Below are positions 24,942 to 34,250 of a DNA stretch of 64,000 nt, in pieces (positions within the stretch are counted from its first letter, which is position 1; each line of letters starts with the position of its first letter). Where the stretch lies: assembly GCF_025960875.1 (NCBI RefSeq), contig NZ_JAODLR010000004.1, forward strand, positions 267,242 to 331,241. Direction: 5' to 3'. This DNA is from Crystallibacter permensis (lineage in GTDB: Bacteria; Actinomycetota; Actinomycetes; Actinomycetales; Micrococcaceae). Under the pieces are notes generated by a model, which had not been told where the DNA came from, searched no databases, and worked only from the letters and a program-made list of their open reading frames with translations. Both the position numbers and the translations under genes were made by a program.

Positions 24942-25709
24942 ATGTCCACTCCCGAAAACAATCCGAATCCGTCCGAGAAACCGGACCAGCAACCGGGACA
25001 GTCCGGCCAGAACGGCGACGTCGCACCCCGCTACGGGCAGAACGCGCCCTACGGTCAGAACCAGCCGCAGTACGGCCAGAACTCCCCCTACGGCCAGCAA
25101 TCCGGGCAGCCGGGCCAGGCCAGCCCCTACGGCCAGAACTCCCCCTATGGCCAGAACACCCCGTCACCGTACGGCTACCAGAACGCACAGCCCGGCCAGT
25201 ACAGCTATCCGAGCAGCCAGCCGCAAGGCGGCACCGGGAAGCCCGAAGCGCCCAAAGAAGTCATGATCGCCTTCTGGCTGATCATCGCGGCGGCCGCGCT
25301 GACCGCTATCGAAATCATCATTTCCTTGGCCACCATGGACACCGTGCTGGCCCAACTGGCGGACGATCCGGCTGTCCGGGACGCCGTGGCACAGACCGGC
25401 GGCCAGATCAGCGAACAGGAATTCATCGACATGGCCAGCGGCATGGCGGGCGTGGTGATGGTCGTCGTCGGGCTTATCGGCATCGGGCTCTACCTGATGG
25501 TTGCCTTTGGCGTGAAGGCCGGCAAGAACTGGGCCCGGATCACCGGAACCGTCTTCGCCGCGCTGTCTCTGCTGGGCATCATTCCGTTCGGACTGCACAC
25601 CCTGACGATCCTGCTCGGCATCGCCGCCATCGTGCTGCTGTTCATGCCGCCGTCGAACAACTTCTTCAAGGCAGTGGCCGCACGCAAGTTCGGCATCTAC
25701 GGCCGCTGA
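24942..25709 (+). CDS. Membrane protein with a PYGQN-repeat N-terminus
   Basis: 255 residues. Residues 1-100 are a disordered stretch of PYGQN/YGQ repeats (about nine copies). Then come a membrane segment (VMIAFWLIIAAAALTAIEIIISLA), a soluble stretch with DDPAVRDAVAQTGGQISEQEFIDMA, and three more membrane segments ending in IVLLFMPPSNNFFKA. Tyr/Gly/Gln/Pro-rich tails on small membrane proteins are common in actinobacteria; the function is unknown. AGAAGGATG precedes the start by 6-10 bases. It converges with rex, 6 bases apart. Confidence 0.75.
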   Translation: MSTPENNPNPSEKPDQQPGQSGQNGDVAPRYGQNAPYGQNQPQYGQNSPYGQQSGQPGQASPYGQNSPYGQNTPSPYGYQNAQPGQYSYPSSQPQGGTGKPEAPKEVMIAFWLIIAAAALTAIEIIISLATMDTVLAQLADDPAVRDAVAQTGGQISEQEFIDMASGMAGVVMVVVGLIGIGLYLMVAFGVKAGKNWARITGTVFAALSLLGIIPFGLHTLTILLGIAAIVLLFMPPSNNFFKAVAARKFGIYGR

Positions 25710-25715
25710 CGTTTC

Positions 25716-26444
25716 CTACTGTGCCTTGCGGGCGCGGGTTTCGGAGTCCAACTCCGATTCCTGCGCCCGTTGTGCGTGGTAGGCCAAGATCTGCAGTTCG
25801 GTGGCCATGTCCACCTTCCGCACCTGCACATGCTGCGGCACCTGCAGCACCACGGGGGCGAAACTGAGGATGCTGGTGATTCCGGCTGCGACGAGCTTGT
25901 CGCAGAGTTCCTGGGCCACGCGGCCCGGTACGGCCAGCACCACCATATTGGCGCCGGTCCGGTGCAGCACGGTTTCCAAATCGGCCGTGTTGTGGATTTT
26001 CAGGCCACCGATCTCGGTTCCGATGATTGACGGGTCGGCATCGAAGATGGCCGCAACTTCGAATCCACGCGTAGTGAAACCCGAATAGCCGGCCAGGGCC
26101 CGGCCGAGGTTACCGGCGCCGATGATGGCGACGCGCCATTCCTGGGTCAGCCCCAGCCGGGCGGAAATGGTCCGCGTCAGCAGCTGCACGTCGTAGCCGA
26201 CACCCCGAGTACCGTAGGAGCCGAGGTAGGACAGATCTTTGCGGAGCATGGGAGATTTCACCCCGGCGGCTTCGGCAAGTTCCTCGGATGACGCCCGTTC
26301 CACGCCCTCGGCAAGCAGGGAGTTCAGGGCGCGCAGGTAGATCGTCAGCCGCGCAACGGACGCTGGCGGAATAGTGCGGCCCGAACTTTCGGGATTCCCA
26401 GCGGTACTGGGAAGATCCTGCGTGGTCACGATGTGGCTCTCCAT
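25716..26444 (-). CDS. rex: Redox-sensing transcriptional repressor Rex
   Basis: 242-residue dimeric repressor that senses the NADH/NAD+ ratio and controls respiratory genes. The N-terminal winged helix shows SVARLTIYLRALNSLLAEGVERASSEELAEAAGVKSPMLRKDLSYLGSYGTRGVGYDV; the Rossmann domain has VAIIGAGNLGRALAGYSGF and FDADPSIIGTEIGGL; the domain-swapped C-terminal helix contains HVQVRKVDMATELQILAYHAQR. All are canonical. The glutaredoxin gene lies 61 bases upstream in the same direction. No Rex box (TTGTGAN6TTCACAA type) was seen next to it. Confidence 0.96.
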   Translation of the reverse strand: MESHIVTTQDLPSTAGNPESSGRTIPPASVARLTIYLRALNSLLAEGVERASSEELAEAAGVKSPMLRKDLSYLGSYGTRGVGYDVQLLTRTISARLGLTQEWRVAIIGAGNLGRALAGYSGFTTRGFEVAAIFDADPSIIGTEIGGLKIHNTADLETVLHRTGANMVVLAVPGRVAQELCDKLVAAGITSILSFAPVVLQVPQHVQVRKVDMATELQILAYHAQRAQESELDSETRARKAQ

Positions 26445-26505
26445 TGCTTAGCTGTAGTCCCACTTTAGGCGCTGGGCAAAACGGCAACCAATTGGCTCCG
26501 CGCGC

Positions 26506-26769
26506 TCAGGACGTCAACAGGCGCCGCAGCCGCTCCGGATCGATGCGCCAGAAATCGCGCTGTACGCCGTCGATCATGACCACCGGAATCTCCTCGGCGA
26601 ACCGCCGTTCCAGCTCCGGATCCTCCAGAATGGACTTCTCCTGCCACTCCAGCCCAAGGTCGTCGGCAACTGCCGCCACAGTTTCCCGTGCCGCTTCACA
26701 AAGATGGCAGTCCGGCTTGGTGAGCAGCACCAGTTCATGATTGGGGCGGGGAGCAGCTGAATCCGTCAT
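26506..26769 (-). CDS. Glutaredoxin family protein
   Basis: An 87-residue thioredoxin-fold protein with LLTKPDCHLCEAARETV: the redox site is CHLC near residue 20. EEIPVVMIDGVQRDFWRID gives the cis-Pro region. TACGTT ends 7 bases before the ATG at 26769, suggesting a leaderless mRNA. A glutaredoxin-like gene beside the hem/rex region is conserved in actinobacteria (Rv0508 in M. tuberculosis). The physiological partner is unknown. Confidence 0.88.
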   Translation of the reverse strand: MTDSAAPRPNHELVLLTKPDCHLCEAARETVAAVADDLGLEWQEKSILEDPELERRFAEEIPVVMIDGVQRDFWRIDPERLRRLLTS

Positions 26770-26874
26770 AGCTAACAACGTAGCCCCACCTTGGCAGGAG
26801 TCAATAACCGGACACCACGCTGCCCCACGCAGGGCCGCTCAGCATGGATGCCTCCGGCTCGTTAGACTCGAGGC

Positions 26875-27693
26875 ATGCCCTCAGCCGCCACAGGTCCTGC
26901 CCACCGAAAGCCTGATCCCGCCGGCGCAGAAACCGGGGCCGCGTTTTTCGACGTCGACAATACTTTGATGCGAGGGGCAAGCCTGTTCCACGTGGGGCGC
27001 AAGATGTACCAACGCGGCGCCTTCCGGATGCGGGACGTTGCCGGGTTCGCCATTAAGCAGGGGAAGTTCCTGTGGCGCGGGGAAAACCTGAAGGACATCC
27101 AATCCGTCCGCGATACCGCCATGGCGCTCGGCGCGGGGCTGATGGTGACGGATGTGAAGGCCTTGGGCGAAGAGGTCTATGACGAGATCATCGCGTCCAA
27201 GATCTGGCCCGGTACACGCGCCTTGGCGGATCAGCATCTGCGCGCCGGACGCAAAGTGTGGCTGGTGACCGCCACTCCCCTGACGGTCGCGGAAGTCATC
27301 GCGGACCGGCTGGGCCTCGACGGGGCTTTGGGTACCGTGGCCGAAATTTCCGAGGGCGCCTACACCGGGGCCCTGGTCGGTGAAATCCTTCATGGGCCGG
27401 CCAAGGCCTACGCCGTCGCCGAGCTCGCCAAGCTGGAAGGGCTCGAGCTGGAGAACTGCTGGGCCTACAGCGACTCCTACAACGATGTTCCACTGCTGTC
27501 GCTGGTGGGCAATCCCGTGGCTATCAATCCGGACGCGAGACTGCGCAGGCATGCCCGGGAACGCAACTGGCCGATCTACGACTTCCGCAGCGGCCGCAAG
27601 GCTGCAACCCTTGGCCTCAAAGCCGCCACCGGAGCCGGCGCCGTGTACGGGCTCTGGCGCGGGGTGCACAAGTTCCGCGGTCCACGCGGCTGA
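26875..27693 (+). CDS. HAD-IB family hydrolase (SerB-like phosphatase)
   Basis: A 272-residue HAD superfamily phosphatase, subfamily IB. Motif I is [13 protein letters not shown] (nucleophile Asp in DVDNT), motif [18 protein letters not shown], motif III K in [12 protein letters not shown], and motif [28 protein letters not shown]-terminal hydrophobic stretch ([18 protein letters not shown]) may touch the membrane. TAGACT ends 6 bases before the ATG, a leaderless pattern. It corresponds to serB1-type genes in the conserved proC-bldC-glutaredoxin neighbourhood of actinobacteria. Substrate unproven. Confidence 0.88.
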   Translation: MPSAATGPAHRKPDPAGAETGAAFFDVDNTLMRGASLFHVGRKMYQRGAFRMRDVAGFAIKQGKFLWRGENLKDIQSVRDTAMALGAGLMVTDVKALGEEVYDEIIASKIWPGTRALADQHLRAGRKVWLVTATPLTVAEVIADRLGLDGALGTVAEISEGAYTGALVGEILHGPAKAYAVAELAKLEGLELENCWAYSDSYNDVPLLSLVGNPVAINPDARLRRHARERNWPIYDFRSGRKAATLGLKAATGAGAVYGLWRGVHKFRGPRG

Positions 27694-27755
27694 ACGAGCG
27701 GCGCTGCGGCGTCCTCGTCACGGCACGGTCCGGGTCCGGCACGGATTAACGCAAA

Positions 27756-27781
27756 CGGCCCGCCAGTTACCTGGCGGACCG
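27756..27781 (-). terminator. Terminator after the bS22 gene
   Basis: CGGCCCGCCAG and CTGGCGGACCG pair around TTAC; on the minus strand the only imperfection is a G-T wobble, and GTTTGCGTT follows. It lies 25 bases beyond the bS22 stop codon. Confidence 0.7.
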
Positions 27782-27806
27782 AGAAGCATGCTGTAAAGCT
27801 GAAGCT

Positions 27807-27905
27807 CTACTTCTTATTGCGACGCTGGTGGCGTGTCTTACGAAGCAGTTTACGGTGCTTCTTCTTGGCCATACGCTTGCGGCGCTTCTTAATAACTGAA
27901 CCCAC
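27807..27905 (-). CDS. Small ribosomal subunit protein bS22 (AURKAIP1/COX24 domain, 32 residues)
   Basis: The minus strand encodes, from GTG at 27905, a 32-residue very basic peptide beginning GSVIKKRRKRMAKKKHRKLL and ending RHQRRNKK. This is the AURKAIP1/COX24 peptide known as bS22 in mycobacterial ribosome structures. AGGAACTC directly before the GTG supplies the ribosome-binding site. bldC lies upstream in the same direction, the order seen in M. tuberculosis (Rv0500A-Rv0500B). The gene is easily missed for its size, but the sequence is unmistakable. Confidence 0.93.
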   Translation of the reverse strand: MGSVIKKRRKRMAKKKHRKLLRKTRHQRRNKK

Positions 27906-28081
27906 GAGTTCCTCACAAATTCACTTCGATTAACACCCGACTGCCACAGTTTGCCCTTGAGAACAGCAGTGGCCGGCGGATTCTTACGATGACGTAAAAC
28001 GTTCCTTAACAGGGTACCGCCTAAATCAGGCGACAATTTACCGGCCGTTGGCGCCGGGTCCATTGCCAGACCCAAAACCAC

Positions 28082-28294
28082 CTAAGCGGTATCCGACTGG
28101 CCCTCCACAACGGCACCGCGAAGATACTGCTCCACGGCCGATTCCGGCACCCGGTAGGAGCGGCCGAACCTCACAGCAGGCATCTCCCCGGAGTGGATCA
28201 ACCGGTAAACGGTCATCTTGGAAACACGCATCACTTCGGCCACTTCCGACACCGTCAAGAAGCGGACATTCGAGAAGTTCTTCTCCTCTGCCAT
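28082..28294 (-). CDS. bldC: BldC-type MerR-like DNA-binding protein
   Basis: A 70-residue single-domain winged helix-turn-helix of the excisionase/BldC family: FLTVSEVAEVMRVSKMTVYRLIHSGEMPAVRFGRSYRVPESAVEQYLRG is the signature. In Streptomyces BldC binds cooperatively to direct repeats and delays sporulation; the role in non-sporulating relatives is unclear. The ATG at 28294 is chosen because AAGGA lies 8 bases before it. Upstream sit three abutting palindromes. bS22 follows in the same direction. Confidence 0.9.
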   Translation of the reverse strand: MAEEKNFSNVRFLTVSEVAEVMRVSKMTVYRLIHSGEMPAVRFGRSYRVPESAVEQYLRGAVVEGQSDTA

Positions 28295-28347
28295 TTCCAA
28301 AATCCTTTACTCCGGTCGGGCCGAACGGCATGCCGCCTTGCCCTGCG

Positions 28348-28378
28348 GGTAATTACCGTCTAGCTAGACACTCTAGAG
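28348..28378. promoter_or_regulatory. Three abutting perfect palindromes upstream of bldC
   Basis: GGTAATTACC (28348-28357), GTCTAGCTAGAC (28358-28369) and CTCTAGAG (28371-28378) are each perfect palindromes, placed end to end with one A between the second and third. They lie 54-84 bases upstream of the bldC start, where a promoter is expected. Binding sites for a dimeric regulator or for several regulators are plausible; none is identified. Confidence 0.5.
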
Positions 28379-28428
28379 GGCCAAGTGACCAAAGTGAAAG
28401 TTGCCCTGTTGATTAAGCGTTACATGAT

Positions 28429-28450
28429 TCCCGCTGCTTTTTCAGCGGGA
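28429..28450 (-). terminator. Possible terminator overlapping the DAHP synthase stop
   Basis: TCCCGCTG and CAGCGGGA form a perfect 8-base stem around CTTTTT. The stem covers the stop codon of the DAHP synthase gene at 28442-28444. There is no T-run on the minus strand, so termination strength is uncertain. Confidence 0.4.
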
Positions 28451-29554
28451 CACTCCGGCGCGCTGAACACTGCTCAAGGCCAGCTGGGAGAGGGTGTAAA
28501 CCGTCATCTCCCAGTCCATGCAGGCGTCAGTCACGCTCTGTCCGTAAACCAGTTCGGCGTCGCCTGCGGCTTGGTCAGCGACATCGAGTTTCTGCGCGCC
28601 CGCAACGAGGAAGCTTTCCAGCATGATTCCGGCAATGGCGGAGGCGCTGTGGCCTGCCCCCTCCAGCTGGGCCGCGACGTCCAGCGCCACCTCAGCCTGA
28701 CGGTGGTGGCTCTTGCCGCTGTTGGCGTGGCTGGCGTCCACGATTAGCCGCGGGTTCAGCCCCGCCTCCGCCAGCAGCTCCGAGGCACGGACAACATTGG
28801 CGGCGTCGTAATTTGGCCCGGCATTGCCGCCGCGTAAAATCAGGTGAGTATCGGCGTTTCCCGCCGTCGAGACCATGGAGGCCCGGCCGGCTTCGTCGAT
28901 GCCCAGGAAAGTCTGGGCAGCCGAAGCGGCGGCGCAAGCATCGAGCGCGACCTGCAGCCCGCCGTCGGTCCCGTTCTTGAAGCCGATCGGCATGGATAGT
29001 CCCGAGGCGAGCTGGCGGTGGATCTGGCTTTCCGTGGTGCGCGCACCGATCGCTCCCCAGCTGACCAGATCCGCCACGTACTGCGGGCTGATCGGCTCGA
29101 GGAACTCGGTGGCCACAGGGAGCCCGAGGTCGGCTACGTCGAGCAGGAACCGGCGCGCCGTCCGCAGTCCGGTGGCAACGTCATGGGAGCCGTCCAGGCG
29201 TGGGTCGTTAATCAGGCCCTTCCAGCCCACGGTGGTGCGTGGCTTTTCGAAGTAAGCACGCATGACGATGAGCAGTTCAGAGCTATGCTGCCGGGCCACC
29301 GAGGCCAGGCGCCGGGCGTAGTCCAGCCCTGCTTCCGGATCGTGGATGGAGCATGGGCCGACGATCACCAGCAGCCGGTCATCGACGCCGTCCATGACCG
29401 CACGGATCTCTGCGCGGCCGCGTTCGACGACGGCGGACTGTTCGGCAGTTGCCGGCAGCTCTTCGATGATCTCCTGCGGCGTCGGCAGCGCACTGAAGGA
29501 GGTGACCCGCAGATTGCTGGTCTGGATCTTGTCTGCGTTCAGTACCGGATTCAT
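28442..29554 (-). CDS. aroG: 3-deoxy-7-phosphoheptulonate (DAHP) synthase, class I
   Basis: 370-residue first enzyme of the shikimate pathway: condenses phosphoenolpyruvate with erythrose 4-phosphate. The class I signature is seen in LLVIVGPCSIHDPEAGLDYARRL, LIVMRAYFEKPRTTVGWKGLINDP, the SWGAIGARTTESQIHRQLASGLSMPIGFKNGTDG region, LILRGGNAGPNYDA and LIVDASHANSGK (metal ligands Cys, His, Glu, Asp in the family). GGACGGGA precedes the ATG. The 5' leader of over 200 bases contains a short peptide rich in aromatic codons and several hairpins, suggesting feedback by attenuation. Whether it responds to Phe, Tyr or Trp cannot be read from the protein. Confidence 0.95.
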   Translation of the reverse strand: MNPVLNADKIQTSNLRVTSFSALPTPQEIIEELPATAEQSAVVERGRAEIRAVMDGVDDRLLVIVGPCSIHDPEAGLDYARRLASVARQHSSELLIVMRAYFEKPRTTVGWKGLINDPRLDGSHDVATGLRTARRFLLDVADLGLPVATEFLEPISPQYVADLVSWGAIGARTTESQIHRQLASGLSMPIGFKNGTDGGLQVALDACAAASAAQTFLGIDEAGRASMVSTAGNADTHLILRGGNAGPNYDAANVVRASELLAEAGLNPRLIVDASHANSGKSHHRQAEVALDVAAQLEGAGHSASAIAGIMLESFLVAGAQKLDVADQAAGDAELVYGQSVTDACMDWEMTVYTLSQLALSSVQRAGVSR

Positions 29555-29573
29555 GGTTTTCCCGTCCTATGGT

Positions 29574-29700
29574 GGCGGGAACCGATCAGAACCCGCCGTG
29601 GAAATGGCGAAGGGCAGAGAATGATCTCTGCCCTGTTGGCTCTGAAGGTGTCGGTTGCGCACGCCGCTAGGCAGTCACGTTAGGCCCCTCCAGAGCCAAC
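29574..29700 (-). promoter_or_regulatory. Structured leader (candidate attenuator) of DAHP synthase
   Basis: On the minus strand, GTTGGCTCTG (29700-29691, inside the leader peptide gene just after the aromatic codons) pairs perfectly with CAGAGCCAAC (29644-29635). Directly next to it, AGGGCAGAGA (29634-29625) pairs with TCTCTGCCCT (29620-29611) as a strong terminator-like hairpin. A third stem GGCGGG/CCCGCC (29597-29574) precedes the ribosome-binding site. CAGAG and CTCTG recur in several arms, so alternative pairings exist. This is the geometry of ribosome-controlled attenuation; which stem terminates is not settled. Confidence 0.5.
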
Positions 29701-29729
29701 GGAAAATACGCATACCAACGGGTTGTCAT
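29667..29729 (-). CDS. Aromatic leader peptide of DAHP synthase
   Basis: A 20-codon frame (ATG 29729 to TAG 29667; a further in-frame ATG lies at 29741) encodes MTTRWYAYFPLAL then EGPNVTA. Four of five consecutive codons after Arg are aromatic with one Ala between: Trp, Tyr, Ala, Tyr, Phe. It lies in the 5' leader of the DAHP synthase gene, ahead of a paired-arm structure. Such a run is expected of a peptide that makes a ribosome stall when aromatic amino acids are scarce. The ribosome-binding site is weak. Confidence 0.6.
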   Translation of the reverse strand: MTTRWYAYFPLALEGPNVTA

Positions 29730-29776
29730 GTCCACGAGCATAAGCGACGGTTTCCATGCTGCGGCAATTATGACGT

Positions 29777-30697
29777 TTATGACTTCGGCCGTGGCACATC
29801 CGACGCGGCGGGGTTTTGGCGTCCGGCGGGATCATCGAGCAAGTCCACGCCATAGACCGGTTCCCGGTCCAGCTGGCGCACGTCGTCGATGCCATGCGGA
29901 GCCAGGGCTGCGGCTATGCCTGCGGCCAGTAGAGGCACGTTTGCCCCCAGCCCGCCGCCGAGGATCACCGGCCCGGAGATGTCCAGCCGCCCGGCGACCT
30001 GCACGATGAGCCGCGCGAGATCATTGACCGCAACGGTCAGCAACTCCGCGGCCACCGGATCGTCCGCGGTTGCCTCGACAACCAACCGCGAGCGCTGCGC
30101 CCAGTAGCGGCGGCCGGTGGGACCGTGGAAATGAGCGATCAGTTCAACCGGGTCCGCCAGCGAGCAGTCGGCCAGCAGGGCACGGGTCAGCGCATCGGGC
30201 TCCAGGCCTTGGTCGAGGCGGCGCAGTGCGTGCCGGACCAGTTCCCGGCCCAGCCAGTAGCCGCTGCCCTCGTCCCCCAACAGGTAACCCCAGCCTCCCG
30301 CCCGGGCTTCGCGCCCGGCGCCGTCGGTGCCCCAGACCGCCGATCCGGTACCGGCGATAACCGCAATGCCCCGGCGGGCGCGCCCCGCGGCGAGCACCAG
30401 GCGCGAATCGTGCACGGCGCGGATCTCCGCGTGCGGAGCAAAAGGCGAGATGAGCCCGGCCAGGGCGCTGGCGTCGTTCGCTGTATCTATCCCGCCGGCA
30501 CCGGCGACCACCTTGTCCGCATCGCTGCCGCCCAGCGCCGAGAAAACTTCGGCCAACGCCGTGGACGCCGCTTCGCGGGAAACATTCTGCACGTTGGCGC
30601 TGCCTGCGATGGCTTCGGCCGTGACGGCGCCGTCCTCCAGCCGGATGGCATGGGTTTTGGTGCCGCCGATGTCCAGCCCGATCAGAATGTGCCCCAT
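29777..30697 (-). CDS. N-acetylglucosamine kinase / BadF-BadG-BcrA-BcrD ATPase family protein
   Basis: A 306-residue sugar-kinase-type ATPase of the ASKHA fold. ILIGLDIGGTKTHAIRLEDG is the phosphate 1 motif, VIAGTGSAVWGTDGAGREARAGGWGYLLGDEGSGYWLG is typical of NAGK/BadF proteins, and PVILGGGLGANVPLL is the adenosine motif. It probably phosphorylates N-acetylglucosamine or a related amino sugar. It reads towards the DAHP synthase leader, ending 48 bases before the leader peptide start. No transport genes adjoin it, so the substrate is inferred from family only. Confidence 0.82.
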   Translation of the reverse strand: MGHILIGLDIGGTKTHAIRLEDGAVTAEAIAGSANVQNVSREAASTALAEVFSALGGSDADKVVAGAGGIDTANDASALAGLISPFAPHAEIRAVHDSRLVLAAGRARRGIAVIAGTGSAVWGTDGAGREARAGGWGYLLGDEGSGYWLGRELVRHALRRLDQGLEPDALTRALLADCSLADPVELIAHFHGPTGRRYWAQRSRLVVEATADDPVAAELLTVAVNDLARLIVQVAGRLDISGPVILGGGLGANVPLLAAGIAAALAPHGIDDVRQLDREPVYGVDLLDDPAGRQNPAASDVPRPKS

Positions 30698-30865
30698 AGC
30701 GATAGAGCTTACTGCGACCCTGCGGACCCGGAGTCCATGCCGGCTTCGGCATAGTAGCCTTCAATGTGGCGGCGGATGATCCAGGCAGCATTCTCGGCGT
30801 GACCGCTGCGCAAGGCTGTAGCGCTCGATGGACTCCCGCAGTTCCTGCGGCACTGGCCCTTGTCG

Positions 30866-30901
30866 TGGTCCTACCATATGCCGTAGGCTGTGGTTGGACC
30901 A
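30866..30901. promoter_or_regulatory. Two FadR/LldR-type operator boxes upstream of the LldD-like gene
   Basis: TGGTCCTACCA (30866-30876) and TGGTTGGACCA (30891-30901) both fit TNGTNNNACNA, the GntR/FadR-subfamily operator used by LldR in Corynebacterium. The centres are 25 bases apart and the second box ends 31 bases before the start codon. No gntR gene is in the window. Confidence 0.6.
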
Positions 30902-30932
30902 CATAGGTTTCCACCCACGAGGGAGCTAAGCC

Positions 30933-32171
30933 ATGCATGAAGAATTGCCCCCGGCCCTCAAACGCCGGATCCCCAAAGTTGCAGATCTCGCCCCGCTGAT
31001 GCAGTTCAAGCGGCCCACCTTCGGCAGCGCCGCCCGGTTGCAGCGCGCCAACACCATCTGGGAGCTGCGCGCGATGGCCAAGCGCCGCACACCCAAGGCG
31101 CCCTTCGACTACACCGACGGAGCCGCAGAAGCCGAAATCACCCTGAACCGGGCACGCGAGGCATTCCTGGACCTTGAGTTCCGGCCCGGGATCCTGCGCA
31201 ACGTCCAGACCGTGGACTTGAGCACCGAGGTGCTGGGCAAGCGGTCGGCACTTCCCGTCGGAATCGCTCCCACCGGCTTTACCCGGATGATGCAGTCCGA
31301 GGGCGAGTACGCCGGTTCCCGCGCCGCGGCCGCGGCAGGAATCCCCTACACGCTCTCCACCATGGGCACCGCATCCATCGAGGATGTCGCCGCTGCCGCG
31401 CCGCACGGCCGCAACTGGTTCCAGCTCTACCTCTGGACCGACCGCGAGAAGTCCCTGGCGCTGATCGACCGTGCGGCCAAGGCGGGCATGGATACGTTGA
31501 TGGTCACGGTGGATACTCCCGTGGGCGGGGCCCGGCTGCGCGACGTCCGCAACGGCATGACGATCCCGCCGGCGCTGACCGCGAAGACCGTGCTGGACGC
31601 TTCCTACCGGCCCGCCTGGTGGTTCAACTTCCTCACCCACGAGCCGCTGTCCTTCGCCTCGCTCTCGCGCTACTCGGGGACCGTCTCCGAGCTGATCGAC
31701 TCCATGTTCGACCCAACCCTGAGCTTCGACGACCTCGCCTGGCTGCGCGACACGTGGAAGGGCAAGCTGGTGGTCAAGGGTCTGCAGACGCTTGAAGACA
31801 CCAGGAAAGTAGTCGACTACGGCGCGGACGGAATTGTGCTCTCCAACCATGGCGGCCGCCAGCTGGACCGCGCGCCCATCCCCCTGCACCTGCTCAGCCA
31901 GGTGGCGCGGGAGCTGAAAGGCAAAACGTCCATCATGCTGGACACCGGCATCATGAGCGGCGGGGACATCGTGGCAGCGATCGCACTGGGAGCCGATTTC
32001 ACCCTCATCGGCCGGGCCTACCTGTACGGGCTGATGGCCGGCGGCCGCATGGGCGTGGACCGCGCCCTGGAGATCCTTTCCGGCGAGATGGCCCGCACCA
32101 TGCGCCTGCTCGGCGTCAACAAGGTCGAAGACCTGAACCCGGATCATGTGAAACTCCCGGCCGGCCTCTGA
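30933..32171 (+). CDS. FMN-dependent alpha-hydroxy-acid dehydrogenase (L-lactate dehydrogenase LldD type)
   Basis: A 412-residue TIM-barrel flavoenzyme that oxidises an L-2-hydroxy acid, most likely L-lactate to pyruvate. [49 protein letters not shown], then [10 protein letters not shown] and [19 protein letters not shown], line the FMN site. [16 protein letters not shown] holds the catalytic histidine and substrate arginine, and [35 protein letters not shown] binds the FMN phosphate. GAGGGAGC precedes the ATG. Two LldR-like boxes in the promoter support lactate control. Other hydroxy acids (for example mandelate or glycolate) are possible. Confidence 0.88.
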   Translation: MHEELPPALKRRIPKVADLAPLMQFKRPTFGSAARLQRANTIWELRAMAKRRTPKAPFDYTDGAAEAEITLNRAREAFLDLEFRPGILRNVQTVDLSTEVLGKRSALPVGIAPTGFTRMMQSEGEYAGSRAAAAAGIPYTLSTMGTASIEDVAAAAPHGRNWFQLYLWTDREKSLALIDRAAKAGMDTLMVTVDTPVGGARLRDVRNGMTIPPALTAKTVLDASYRPAWWFNFLTHEPLSFASLSRYSGTVSELIDSMFDPTLSFDDLAWLRDTWKGKLVVKGLQTLEDTRKVVDYGADGIVLSNHGGRQLDRAPIPLHLLSQVARELKGKTSIMLDTGIMSGGDIVAAIALGADFTLIGRAYLYGLMAGGRMGVDRALEILSGEMARTMRLLGVNKVEDLNPDHVKLPAGL

Positions 32172-32214
32172 CCGACCGGCGGGAGCACTCTGCTTCGAAC
32201 ACTGCTGCAAGGAA

Positions 32215-32253
32215 CGACGGCGGGGCTCACCTTTTTGGTGAGCCCCGCCGTCG
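32215..32253. terminator. Bidirectional terminator
   Basis: A perfect 17-base stem (32215-32231 with 32237-32253) around a TTTTT loop. It lies between the convergent LldD-like gene and gdhA, 17 bases from the gdhA stop. Confidence 0.9.
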
Positions 32254-32269
32254 CTCGCTGTAAATTCCC

Positions 32270-33631
<1,362 letters not shown>

Positions 33632-33785
33632 CTATCGGAGTGCGGGCAGGTGCCTGTACGGAAAAAAACTCGTGACTGAAAGACGCAGCTGCGCAACCTT
33701 CAAATCGAAACATACCCGGTGGTCAAGATGATAACGGGAACGAAATAACGCCCGCCAGCGGCGTAATGAATCCGGCCCTCCGCCG

Positions 33786-34250
33786 CTAGCCGCGGCGGCT
33801 GCGCCGCAGCTTCGGCAGGTGCGCAAAAAGGTCCGCTGCCTGCTTGGCAGCTTGGTTGGCCGCATGGCCCAGGGACCGGCCCAGCTGCGGCGGTATCTGG
33901 TTTTCTCCGTCGCCGTCCAGCTCCGCAGCGGAGGCCGAGACCAGCGACACGGCAGGCGCCAGCGGTTCCTCCACGGGTAGGTTGACCGACGCCAGGCCGA
34001 AGCCGGCAACCCAGTCCGCTACGTCCTGCAGCGGGTCCGTCTGCAGAGCGTAAAAACGCTTCTGCCCCTGGGCCCGCATCGAGACCAACCCGGCCTCGCG
34101 CAGCACCTTGAGATGTTTTGAGACGGTAGGCTGGCTGACCTCGAGTTCCTCGACCAGCTCGCCCACGGATTTGTCGCCCTCACGCAGGGAGCCGAGTATT
34201 TCGCGGCGCGTCCCCTCTGCGATTACGGCGAAAACATCATCGATGACCAT
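33786..34250 (-). CDS. ArsR-type winged helix-turn-helix regulator
   Basis: 154 residues. The N-terminal 90 form an ArsR-family wHTH: VIAEGTRREILGSLREGDKSVGELVEELEVSQPTVSKHLKVLREAGLVSMRAQGQKRFYAL. No cysteine metal site is present in the recognition helix, so metal sensing is unlikely. The C-terminal part is Ala/Leu/Glu-rich with a basic end (HLPKLRRSRRG) and no recognised domain. It is upstream of gdhA in the same direction, 175 bases away, and downstream of acuC. The target is unknown. Confidence 0.85.
   Translation of the reverse strand: MVIDDVFAVIAEGTRREILGSLREGDKSVGELVEELEVSQPTVSKHLKVLREAGLVSMRAQGQKRFYALQTDPLQDVADWVAGFGLASVNLPVEEPLAPAVSLVSASAAELDGDGENQIPPQLGRSLGHAANQAAKQAADLFAHLPKLRRSRRG

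Noticed and set aside
24942..25250. The repeated YGQ-coding DNA as a CRISPR-like or tandem-repeat element
   Set aside because: The repeats are short, in frame and encode a PYGQN tail of a membrane protein; there are no spacers.
25716..26874. Rex autoregulatory operator (TTGTGAN6TTCACAA type) near rex and the glutaredoxin gene
   Set aside because: No sequence close to this consensus was found in the intergenic spaces.
30144..32210. A minus-strand open frame of 688 codons opposite the LldD-like gene
   Set aside because: Antisense shadow of a clear flavoenzyme gene and partly of the kinase gene; no domain and no ribosome-binding site.
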